Shown one piece after another: positions 1-6,280 of a stretch of 18,145 nucleotides of DNA. The stretch comes from Neisseria sicca 4320. GTDB taxonomy: Bacteria; Pseudomonadota; Gammaproteobacteria; Burkholderiales; Neisseriaceae. The position numbers and the translations under genes were made by a program. The stretch is from positions 1-18,145 of the forward strand of contig NZ_AEPF01000131.1 in the NCBI RefSeq assembly GCF_000193735.1, written 5' to 3'. Below the pieces are notes generated by a model that searched no databases, was not told the DNA's origin, and worked only from the letters and a program-made list of their open reading frames with translations. The first letter of the stretch is position 1; each line of letters opens with the position of its first letter.

Positions 1-24
1 ATATTCCCGAAATACAGTTTCCCC

Positions 25-30
25 TATAAT
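25..30 (+). promoter_or_regulatory. uvrC: Possible -10 box for uvrC
   Basis: A perfect TATAAT lies 35 bp upstream of the uvrC start codon. The matching -35 would fall in the first bases of the window and is not convincing. The leader before the ATG is C-rich and has no recognisable Shine-Dalgarno sequence. This is a sequence match only. Confidence 0.4.
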
Positions 31-65
31 TCCGACTTTCCAGCCCCCATACTACCATCCGCCCC

Positions 66-1901
66 ATGACTACGGACTTCGACATCCCCCTTTTCCTTAA
101 AAATCTGCCCAATCTGCCCGGCGTGTACCGTTTTTTCGACGAAGGCGGCAACGTCTTATACGTCGGCAAAGCGGTCAACCTCAAGCGTCGCGTGTCCGGC
201 TATTTCCAGAAAAACGACCATTCCCCACGCATCGCATTGATGGTGAAACAGGTTCATCATATCGAAACCACCATCACCCGTTCCGAAGCCGAAGCGCTGA
301 TTCTTGAAAACAACTTCATCAAAGCCCTGTCGCCCAAATACAATATCCTTTTCCGCGATGACAAAAGCTATCCCTATCTCATGCTCAGCGGACATCAATA
401 TCCGCAGATGGCGTATTACCGCGGCACGCTGAAAAAGCCGAACCAATACTTCGGCCCCTATCCCAACAGCAATGCCGTGCGTGACAGCATCCAAGTCCTG
501 CAAAAAGTCTTCATGCTGCGCACCTGCGAAGACAGCGTGTTCGAACACCGCGACCGCCCTTGTCTGCTTTACCAAATCAAACGCTGCACCGCGCCCTGCG
601 TCGGACACATCAGCGAAGAAGACTATCGCGACAGCGTGCGCCAAGCCGCCACTTTCCTCAACGGCAAAACCGACGAACTGACCCGCACCCTGCAACACAA
701 AATGCAGACCGCCGCCGCCAACCTGCAATTTGAAGAAGCCGCCCGTTACCGAGACCAAATCCAGGCACTCGGCATCATGCAGAGTAACCAGTTCATCGAC
801 AGCAAAAACCCGAACAACCCCAACGACATCGACCTGCTTGCGCTCGCCGTTTCAGACGGCCTTGTCTGCGTACACTGGGTCAGCATACGCGGCGGGCGGC
901 ACGTCGGCGACAAAAGCTTCTTCCCCGACACCAAAAACGACCCCGAACCAAACGGACAAGACTACGCCGAAGCCTTCGTTGCCCAACACTATCTGGGCAA
1001 AAGCAAACCCGACATCATCATTAGCAACTTCCCCGTCCCCGACGCATTGAAAGAAGCCCTAGAGGGCGAACACGGCAAACAAATGCAGTTCGTGACCAAA
1101 ACCATAGGCGAACGCAAAGTCTGGCTGAAAATGGCGGAACAAAACGCACAAATGGCGATTGCCCAACGCCGCCTGCAACAAAGCAGCCAGCAACACCGCA
1201 TCGACGAGTTGGCAAAAATCCTGAACATGAATTCAGACGACCTCAACCGCCTCGAATGCTTCGACATCAGCCACACTCAAGGCGAAGCCACCATCGCCTC
1301 CTGCGTCGTGTACGACGAACAAAACATCCAACCCTCGCAATACCGCCGCTACAACATCACCACCGCCAAACCCGGCGACGACTACGCCGCCATGCGCGAA
1401 GTCCTCACCCGCCGCTACGGCAAAATGCAGGAAGCCGAAGCCAACGGCGAGGCCGTCAAATGGCCCGATGTCGTATTGATTGACGGCGGCAAAGGACAAA
1501 TCGGCATCGCCGTATCCGTATGGGAGGAACTCGGTCTGCACATCCCCTTGGTCGGCATCGCCAAAGGCCCCGAACGCAAAGCCGGCATGGAAGAACTCAT
1601 CCTCCCGTTCACCGGCGAAACCTTCCGCCTGCCCCCGCACAGCCCCGCCCTGCACCTCCTGCAAACCGTGCGCGACGAATCGCACCGTTTCGCCATCACG
1701 GGGCACCGCAAAAAACGCGACAAAGCCCGCGTTACCTCTTCCCTCAGCGACATCCCCGGCGTAGGCAGCAAACGCCGCCAAGCCCTGCTCACCCGCTTCG
1801 GCGGCCTGCGCGGTGTCGTTGCCGCCAGCAAAGAAGATTTGGAACAAGTCGAAGGCATCAGCAAGGCATTGGCGGAAACTATTTACGAGCATCTGCATTG
1901 A
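66..1901 (+). CDS. uvrC: UvrABC system protein C (excinuclease subunit)
   Basis: UvrC is the nuclease of bacterial nucleotide excision repair; recruited by UvrB at a lesion, it cuts the damaged strand on both sides. The 611-aa protein has the full family architecture. The N-terminal GIY-YIG nuclease domain shows G19-V-Y and Y32-V-G-K. A UVR (UvrB-binding) helical motif begins near residue 203. The C-terminal RNase H-like nuclease contains FDISH (D400), LIDGGKGQ (D473) and SHRF (H540), which fit the known catalytic Asp/Asp/His positions of E. coli UvrC. A tandem helix-hairpin-helix DNA-binding tail begins around residue 560 (IPGVGSKRR, VEGIS). Length is typical. The start is the first ATG and gives the usual N-terminus, but no Shine-Dalgarno is visible. 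An AG-type DUS (851-862) lies inside the gene. It appears to be monocistronic; the next gene is convergent, with stops 48 bp apart. Confidence 0.97.
   Translation: MTTDFDIPLFLKNLPNLPGVYRFFDEGGNVLYVGKAVNLKRRVSGYFQKNDHSPRIALMVKQVHHIETTITRSEAEALILENNFIKALSPKYNILFRDDKSYPYLMLSGHQYPQMAYYRGTLKKPNQYFGPYPNSNAVRDSIQVLQKVFMLRTCEDSVFEHRDRPCLLYQIKRCTAPCVGHISEEDYRDSVRQAATFLNGKTDELTRTLQHKMQTAAANLQFEEAARYRDQIQALGIMQSNQFIDSKNPNNPNDIDLLALAVSDGLVCVHWVSIRGGRHVGDKSFFPDTKNDPEPNGQDYAEAFVAQHYLGKSKPDIIISNFPVPDALKEALEGEHGKQMQFVTKTIGERKVWLKMAEQNAQMAIAQRRLQQSSQQHRIDELAKILNMNSDDLNRLECFDISHTQGEATIASCVVYDEQNIQPSQYRRYNITTAKPGDDYAAMREVLTRRYGKMQEAEANGEAVKWPDVVLIDGGKGQIGIAVSVWEELGLHIPLVGIAKGPERKAGMEELILPFTGETFRLPPHSPALHLLQTVRDESHRFAITGHRKKRDKARVTSSLSDIPGVGSKRRQALLTRFGGLRGVVAASKEDLEQVEGISKALAETIYEHLH
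851..862 (-). repeat. Intragenic DUS, AG dialect
   Basis: Read on the minus strand this is AGGCCGTCTGAA, the AG-DUS dialect. It differs at one base from the AGGTCGTCTGAA that dominates the window. It lies inside uvrC, encodes ordinary residues in frame, and has no inverted partner, so it is not a terminator. Confidence 0.75.
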
Positions 1902-1949
1902 AAGATGCAATTCAAATGCGAATCCGCCGACCTTTCTTCTTTCCAAACC

Positions 1950-2777
1950 CTATTTAAACCAAGACTTAATACGTGCAAACAGAGACATGCTTTGTTTCTC
2001 AAAATTCTCGCTTAACACGGGAACGGACGGAGCATTGCGGATCACTTTCATACCGGCAAACGTTTGTGCGACAGGCATGATTTCGATGGAGTTGACGTTC
2101 ATGTGCGCCGGACGCTGATAGAGCCACAAAACCGTATCCGCAATGTCTTGCGGCTGAATGGATTCAACATTTTCATAAACCTTCTCCGCCCGCCCGTCAT
2201 CGCCCTTAAAGCGGACGTTGGAAAACTCGGTACCGCCGCACAAACCCGGCTCGATGTTGGTGACGCGGATGTTTTTATCCGCCAATTCCGCGCGCAGGTT
2301 CATGCTGAACTGACGCACAAACGCTTTGGTCGCGCCGTAAACGTTGCTGCCCTCGTAGGCATAGCTGCCGGCAATCGAACCCAGATTCATGATATAGCCT
2401 AGTTTACGCTCTGCCATTTGCGGCAGGATTTGACGCGTCAGGAAAGTCAAACCGACGATGTTCGTTTGAATCATGGTTTCCCAATCGCTGAAATCTGCTT
2501 TGTCTGCTGTTTCCAAACCCAAAGCCAATCCGGCGTTGTTAATCAGGCAATCGATTTCGGCAAAATTTTCAGGCAGGCTGTCGAGTGCGTTGCGTATCGA
2601 CTCGGTACGCGAAACGTCCATTTCCAAAGGATAAAACCGCTCGCCCAACTCAGCCGCCAATGCCTGCAGTTTCTCGCCACGCCGCGCCGCACCGATAACG
2701 AAATAACCTGCCTGAGCAAACGTGCGGCACATCGCCTCACCGAAACCTGCCGACGCGCCGGTAACCAAAATCGCCAT
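1950..2777 (-). CDS. ydfG: YdfG-like short-chain dehydrogenase (3-hydroxy acid / malonic semialdehyde reductase)
   Basis: A 275-aa classical short-chain dehydrogenase. E. coli YdfG is an NADP-dependent enzyme that oxidises L-allo-threonine, serine and 3-hydroxy acids and reduces malonic semialdehyde. Visible motifs are the cofactor loop TGASAGFG (residues 6-13), NNAG (80-83), and the catalytic triad S134, Y147 and K151 in NVYGATKAF. The stretch EPGLCGGTEFSNVRFKGDDG closely follows YdfG as I recall it. I chose the ATG at 2777 over the one at 2813 because GGAAATAGTT precedes it and the protein then opens directly with the Rossmann strand (MAILVTG). It is about 27 residues longer than E. coli YdfG at the C-terminus, ending in a basic, aromatic tail (ARIKSWFK). 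It is divergent from the cytochrome c' gene. Substrate is inferred from family. Confidence 0.9.
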   Translation of the reverse strand: MAILVTGASAGFGEAMCRTFAQAGYFVIGAARRGEKLQALAAELGERFYPLEMDVSRTESIRNALDSLPENFAEIDCLINNAGLALGLETADKADFSDWETMIQTNIVGLTFLTRQILPQMAERKLGYIMNLGSIAGSYAYEGSNVYGATKAFVRQFSMNLRAELADKNIRVTNIEPGLCGGTEFSNVRFKGDDGRAEKVYENVESIQPQDIADTVLWLYQRPAHMNVNSIEIMPVAQTFAGMKVIRNAPSVPVLSENFEKQSMSLFARIKSWFK

Positions 2778-2831
2778 AACTATTTCCTTTCTTTTCTCGT
2801 TTTGTAAACCCATTTCAGGTATGATTGCAAC

Positions 2832-2865
2832 TTTTCAGACGACCTCTTCGGACGTCGTCTGAAAA
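2832..2865. repeat. Inverted DUS pair between divergent genes
   Basis: Perfect 12-bp arms (2832-2843 and 2854-2865) made of the DUS core, separated by 10 bp. Unlike most DUS pairs here it does not lie after a gene: it sits between the start codons of the ydfG-like and cytochrome c' genes, in what must be their promoter or leader region. The right copy reads CGTCGTCTGAA, without the usual AGG start. Confidence 0.8.
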
Positions 2866-2903
2866 ATATGAATAACAAAATACTATCACAGGACACAAAA
2901 GCC

Positions 2904-3362
2904 ATGAATACCAAACTCTTCTCAGCAGCCCTGCTCGCTGCCCTGACTCTTTCCGCCTGCGGTGGCGGCGCGCCTGCGCAACCCAAAGGCCCGATCTCCG
3001 AAGACCGTACCACTGCGTTCAAAGCCATGATGCCCGAGTTCTCCGGCATGGGCAAAATGGTAAAAGGCGAAGAGCCTTACGACGTAGAGAAATTCAAGCA
3101 GGCTGCGGCAACTTTTGCCGAAACCAGCAAAAAACCTTTCACTTTCTTCCAATCTGACGACAAAGGCAACGGCCGCGCCCTGCCTGCGGTTTGGTCTGAT
3201 GCGGCTAAATTCAAAGCCGAAGAAGACAAATTCGCCGCTGCCGTTGAGAAACTGAATGCCGCCGCACAAACCGGCAAGCTGGAAGAAATCAAAGCCGCTT
3301 ACAGCGAAACCGGCGCAAGCTGCAAATCCTGCCACGACACCTTCCGCGCTCCGGAAGAATAA
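2904..3362 (+). CDS. cycP: Lipid-anchored cytochrome c' (class II c-type cytochrome)
   Basis: A 152-aa exported c-type cytochrome. The first 18 residues form a signal peptide ending in a lipobox (LSA-C19), so the mature protein should be lipid-anchored facing the periplasm. The single haem site CKSCH (140-144) lies near the C-terminus, the class II (four-helix bundle) arrangement. Cytochrome c' binds nitric oxide, and in meningococci CycP contributes to NO tolerance; the same role is inferred here. The upstream in-frame ATG at 2868 is rejected because it would put 12 charged or polar residues before the signal peptide, whereas AGGACA precedes the ATG at 2904. It is followed by a DUS hairpin terminator. 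The divergent neighbour is a dehydrogenase with no obvious functional link. Confidence 0.92.
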   Translation: MNTKLFSAALLAALTLSACGGGAPAQPKGPISEDRTTAFKAMMPEFSGMGKMVKGEEPYDVEKFKQAAATFAETSKKPFTFFQSDDKGNGRALPAVWSDAAKFKAEEDKFAAAVEKLNAAAQTGKLEEIKAAYSETGASCKSCHDTFRAPEE

Positions 3363-3381
3363 ACCGCTGCGCAGAAACACA

Positions 3382-3418
3382 AAAAGGTCGTCTGAAATCC
3401 GGTTTCAGACGACCTTTT
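3382..3418 (+). terminator. DUS-pair hairpin terminator after cycP
   Basis: Inverted 16-bp perfect arms (3382-3397, 3403-3418) containing two AGGTCGTCTGAA uptake sequences, 5-bp loop, with flanking A and T runs. It begins 20 bp after the cytochrome c' stop codon, so it should act as a Rho-independent terminator. Confidence 0.88.
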
Positions 3419-3567
3419 GAGTTTCGATTTGAGTTTCGATGAATAGGAAAAAAGTCATATCCGAACATTGCGGACAAGTATCCCAAACCGGCTTTTTGTA
3501 CCGTTGTCATTTCTCTTTTTCACGCAGACGCAAGCCGATGACGCTACCCATTCCCGACAAGGCGCGC

Positions 3568-3786
3568 TTATCCTGATTTTTGCGATTTGGCGCGGCGCAC
3601 GGTAATGCTCTCGCCCCCGATACCCCAGTTATCCATATCCACTTCGTCAATGACGACGACCGTGGTCTGCGGATTTTTATTCAATACACGGGCAAGCAAC
3701 TCGGTAACGCCATGGATAAGCTCGGCTTTCTGTTCGGCACTCGGAGCCTCGCTACCGCCCGTTACCTTGATATTGACGTAAGGCAT
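3568..3786 (-). CDS. 4-oxalocrotonate tautomerase-family enzyme
   Basis: A 72-aa protein of the 4-oxalocrotonate tautomerase/DmpI family. These enzymes use an N-terminal proline, exposed after Met removal, as the general base for keto-enol tautomerisation. The sequence starts MPYVNIKV, so Pro2 is in the catalytic place. IDEV (46-49) and NWGIGG (53-58) match the family core. Two adjacent ATGs exist (3789 and 3786). The second is chosen because it places proline directly after Met and gives a more workable distance to the AAGGA sequence. The arginine often found near position 11 in the classical enzyme is not seen (glycine/serine there), so the substrate may differ. It stands alone with no pathway genes nearby, so the physiological substrate is unknown. 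Confidence 0.88.
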   Translation of the reverse strand: MPYVNIKVTGGSEAPSAEQKAELIHGVTELLARVLNKNPQTTVVVIDEVDMDNWGIGGESITVRRAKSQKSG

Positions 3787-3868
3787 CATTGTCCTTTCTA
3801 AGATGTAGTAAATTCAAATAACCCGATTCATTCCGTGCTTCTTGCTCCCGCCTGCGCAGGAAGAGAAA

Positions 3869-4023
3869 TATAGTGGATTAACTTTAAACCAGTACGGCGT
3901 TGCCTCGCCTTAGCTCAAAGAGAACGATTCTCTAAGGTGCTGAAGCACCAAGTGAATCGGTTCCGTACTATCTGTACTGTCTGCGGCTTCGTCGCCTTGT
4001 CCTGATTTTTGTTAATCCACTTA
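3869..4023 (-). repeat. Full-length Correia element (CREE/NEMIS)
   Basis: About 155 bp. It begins TATAGTGGATTAACTTTAAA and carries the characteristic Correia interior (CAGGACAAGGCGACGAAGCC on the minus strand, and the IHF-region sequence GATTCACTTGGTGCTTCAGC). The far end reads TTAATCCACTTA, so that terminal repeat has decayed. The interior is the reverse complement of the element at 9915-10071 and looks essentially identical to it. Correia elements are non-autonomous MITE-like repeats that can supply promoter sequences, IHF binding and RNase III cleavage sites. Confidence 0.92.
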
Positions 4024-4051
4024 ACGGCTTAGAAACGTCCTGTTTTTATTT

Positions 4052-4158
4052 TATAGTGGATTAAAATTGCAATGATACGGCGTTGCCAACGCCCTTATGT
4101 ACTACCCGTACACGGCGGGCGTTGCCGCCTTGTCTCATTTTTATTTTAATCCACTATA
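4052..4158. repeat. 107-bp MITE-like element with Correia-type ends
   Basis: It is bounded by about 16-bp terminal inverted repeats starting TATAGTGGATTAAAAT and ending in the complement, the same outer sequence as Correia elements. The interior differs: it has GGCGTTGCC-type inverted segments and none of the GACAAGGCGACGAAGCC/IHF block. It lies 28 bp from the preceding Correia element. An open frame runs through it but is not a credible gene. Together with its neighbours it fills the gene-free stretch 3787-4215. Confidence 0.75.
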
Positions 4159-4182
4159 TTCCGCCTTAGGCGATGGGCTTAA

Positions 4183-4210
4183 AGGTCGTCTGAAAACTTT
4201 CAGACGACCT
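4183..4210 (-). terminator. DUS-pair hairpin, terminator of dusC
   Basis: Perfect 13-bp inverted arms (4183-4195, 4198-4210), each an AGGTCGTCTGAA copy. It begins 6 bp beyond the dusC stop codon on the minus strand, with a T-rich tract after the stem in that direction. Confidence 0.82.
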
Positions 4211-4215
4211 CATCA

Positions 4216-5184
4216 TTATCCGGCATTCATCTTGTCTTCAAATGCCGCCAAAATCCGCGCGACTTCTTCTGCGTCTTTGACCGCCCTTACCGCGTCAAAC
4301 AGTTCCTGCGCTTCTCCAAACTCTTTCTTCATCATGCCCAGCCATTGTTTCAGACGGGCGACGGGATATTTGTTGTTCGCTTCTTTAGTGAGACACAAGT
4401 GGAAAAATTGATTTATCCACGTCGAAACTTCGGCGAAATCGGTATCGCGGACGGTTTCGCCGTTTTCGTATTGTTTGATTTGACGCGCCAAATCGGGGCG
4501 GATGACGGCGCCGCGGCCGAGCATGACACTGTTGCAGCCCGTCATCTCTTTAATATCGATATAGTCTTTGAGGCTGAACACGTCGCCGTTGGCGGTTACG
4601 GGGATGGCGACGTGTTCGCGGATTTTGCGTATCCATTCCCAATGCGCGGGCGGTTCGTAGCCTTCGACTTTGGTGCGGGCGTGTACGGTCAGGGCGCAGG
4701 CTCCGCCTTCGGCAATGGCGGCGGCGCATTCGAGCGCGAGACTTTTGTCTTCGTAGCCGAGCCGCATTTTACCGGTGAGCGGGATGTGTTCGGGCAGGCG
4801 TTGGCGCAGGGTTTTGACGATATGGTGGATGAGGGCGGGCTCTTTGAGCAGGACGGCGCCGCCTTTGTGTTTGTTGACCGTCGGCGCGGGGCAGCCAAAA
4901 TTGAGGTCGATTTTGTCCGCGCCGAAGCGGACGGCTTCCAAGGCATTGACCGCCATATTGTCGGCGTCGCTGCCCAAAAGCTGGACGGTACAGGGCGTGC
5001 CTGCGGGGGTCTTGTTGCCATTGGCGATTTCGGGGGCGTATTTGAGCCAGGTGGAACGGGAATGGACGGTGTGTGTAATGCGGACGAACTCGCTGACGCA
5101 TTCGTCGTAGCCGCCGATACGGGTCAGCAAATCGCGCATCACATCGTCCACCAGCCCCTGCATGGGCGCAAGGATAAGCTGCAT
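4216..5184 (-). CDS. dusC: tRNA-dihydrouridine synthase C
   Basis: A 322-aa FMN-dependent enzyme that reduces uridine in the tRNA D-loop to dihydrouridine; E. coli DusC acts on U16. Visible motifs are the N-terminal FMN-barrel start MQLILAPMQG, the active-site segment FGCPAPTVNKHKGG with catalytic Cys98 (same number as in E. coli DusC), LTGKMRLGYED, and NGDVFSLKD in the second half of the barrel. The open frame extends upstream to 5445. I place the start at 5184 because that gives the conserved N-terminus; the upstream residues overlap the divergent nucleoside hydrolase. No good Shine-Dalgarno precedes this ATG: the leader contains a DUS (5193-5204) and a CCTCC tract. A DUS hairpin follows the stop. 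Confidence 0.93.
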   Translation of the reverse strand: MQLILAPMQGLVDDVMRDLLTRIGGYDECVSEFVRITHTVHSRSTWLKYAPEIANGNKTPAGTPCTVQLLGSDADNMAVNALEAVRFGADKIDLNFGCPAPTVNKHKGGAVLLKEPALIHHIVKTLRQRLPEHIPLTGKMRLGYEDKSLALECAAAIAEGGACALTVHARTKVEGYEPPAHWEWIRKIREHVAIPVTANGDVFSLKDYIDIKEMTGCNSVMLGRGAVIRPDLARQIKQYENGETVRDTDFAEVSTWINQFFHLCLTKEANNKYPVARLKQWLGMMKKEFGEAQELFDAVRAVKDAEEVARILAAFEDKMNAG

Positions 5185-5192
5185 ATCGGAGG

Positions 5193-5204
5193 AGGTCGTC
5201 TGAA
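5193..5204 (+). repeat. Single DUS in the dusC leader
   Basis: One AGGTCGTCTGAA copy, 8 bp upstream of the dusC start codon, within the short divergent region shared with the nucleoside hydrolase gene. It has no inverted partner, so it should not terminate transcription. It occupies the place where the dusC ribosome-binding site would be expected. Confidence 0.8.
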
Positions 5205-5272
5205 AAAAGGAAATGCGTATTGTAGCGGTATATCGGTTAAAATACACGCTTTCCACATAGACGGCGCAAGCG

Positions 5273-6232
5273 ATGGCGATGAACGAAAAAATCCGTTTGA
5301 TTATCGATACCGACCCCGGGCAGGACGATGCCGCAGCCATTTTGGCGGCACACGGTCTGGCACGGCGCGGCTTGGTCGATTTTTTGGGCATGACCGTCGT
5401 CGCCGGCAATGTCGGTATGGATTTGACGGCAAAAAACGCGCGCATCGTTTGCGACTGGGCGGGCGAGGAAGATTTCCCTGTTTACGCCGGCGCAGTCAAG
5501 CCTTTATTGCGCGAGTTGGAAACGGCGGAAGCGGTACACGGCAAAACGGGCTTGGACGGTACGGCGCTGCACGAGCCACGCTGTCCTTTGCAAAAGCAAC
5601 ACGCGGTTGCGTATTTGGTGGAAACTTTGAGCCGCGCCGAAGACGCTTCGATTACCTTGTGTCCGATAGGTCCGCTGACCAATATCGCGCTGGCGTTGAG
5701 CATCGCGCCGGAAGCCGTCCGCGCCATCAAACGCATCGTCTTGATGGGCGGCAATTATTTTGAAGCAGGCAACATGACGCCAGCCGCCGAATTCAATTTC
5801 TTCACCGACCCGCACGCGGCGCAAATCGTGTTGCAAAGCGGTGCACCGATTACGGTTTTGCCGCTGGACGTTACACATAAGGCACAAATCACTTCCAAAC
5901 GCATGAACCGCTTACGTCGTCTGAAAAACGCCAACGGCAGCCGTTTGGCGGATATTTTGCAAAGTTACGAACGTTTCGACATTCAGCAGTTTGGCTTGGA
6001 AGGCGGTCCGCTACACGACCCTTGCGCCGTCATCTGCGCCGTGTTCCCCGAATTGTTTTCAGGCAGGATGTGCCGCGTGGATGTGGAGACGCAAAGCGGA
6101 CTGTCCACCGGCGCGTGCGCCGTCGATTGGCACGGAACGACCGGCAAAACGCCCAATGCGCTTTGGATAACCGAAGTCGATGCCGACCGTATGTTTGAAG
6201 AACTGACCGCCGCCATTGCCGAACTGCCTTGA
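5273..6232 (+). CDS. Inosine/uridine-preferring nucleoside hydrolase (IUNH family)
   Basis: A 319-aa enzyme that hydrolyses the N-glycosidic bond of ribonucleosides to free base and ribose, for salvage. The Ca2+-binding signature DTDPGQDD is at residues 12-19 (D14, D18, D19). AEFNFFTDPHAA lies mid-protein. GGPLHDPCAV near the C-terminus gives H248 and D249, the family's catalytic His and last calcium ligand. The length is normal. The start could be the ATG at 5273 or the one at 5279; neither has a strong Shine-Dalgarno. It is divergent from dusC and 48 bp upstream of the glycosyltransferase gene, with no hairpin between, so the two may be cotranscribed. Exact preference (pyrimidine or purine) cannot be told. 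A uracil permease gene lies 7 kb away, a loose thematic link only. Confidence 0.9.
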   Translation: MAMNEKIRLIIDTDPGQDDAAAILAAHGLARRGLVDFLGMTVVAGNVGMDLTAKNARIVCDWAGEEDFPVYAGAVKPLLRELETAEAVHGKTGLDGTALHEPRCPLQKQHAVAYLVETLSRAEDASITLCPIGPLTNIALALSIAPEAVRAIKRIVLMGGNYFEAGNMTPAAEFNFFTDPHAAQIVLQSGAPITVLPLDVTHKAQITSKRMNRLRRLKNANGSRLADILQSYERFDIQQFGLEGGPLHDPCAVICAVFPELFSGRMCRVDVETQSGLSTGACAVDWHGTTGKTPNALWITEVDADRMFEELTAAIAELP

Positions 6233-6249
6233 TTTCCCGATTTTGATTT

Positions 6250-6276
6250 TTCAGACGACCCCTTTTCAGACGACCT
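6250..6276 (-). repeat. Two tandem DUS copies in direct orientation
   Basis: Two uptake sequences in the same orientation, 6250-6261 (one mismatch, starting GGG rather than AGG on the minus strand) and 6265-6276 (perfect). They lie directly in front of the glycosyltransferase start codon at 6281. Since they are direct, not inverted, they cannot form the usual terminator hairpin. The spacing suggests a duplication. Confidence 0.85.
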
Positions 6277-6280
6277 CATC

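Noticed and set aside
1233..1946. Long open frame on the minus strand opposite uvrC
   Set aside because: It is a shadow of the GC-rich uvrC coding sequence; the protein is low-complexity, and uvrC is unambiguous on the other strand.
3419..3442. Short direct repeat of GAGTTTCGAT after the cycP terminator
   Set aside because: Only two short copies with no further structure; probably a chance or small local duplication.
3841..3866. CCCGCCTGCGCAGG sequence resembling a dRS3/NIME repeat
   Set aside because: The palindrome is imperfect and the ATTCCC/GGGAAT ends are missing; at most a degraded remnant.
4097..4411. 104-codon open frame starting inside the MITE-like element
   Set aside because: It begins in a repeat, crosses a DUS hairpin and continues antisense to dusC; no ribosome-binding site.
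5185..5445. N-terminal extension of dusC from the in-frame ATG at 5445
   Set aside because: The added 87 residues have no similarity to DusC and overlap the divergent hydrolase gene; the family N-terminus begins at 5184.
4345..5763. 472-codon open frame on the plus strand across dusC and into the nucleoside hydrolase gene
   Set aside because: It runs antisense to dusC and out of frame over the hydrolase gene, both strongly supported. Its product has no recognisable domain.
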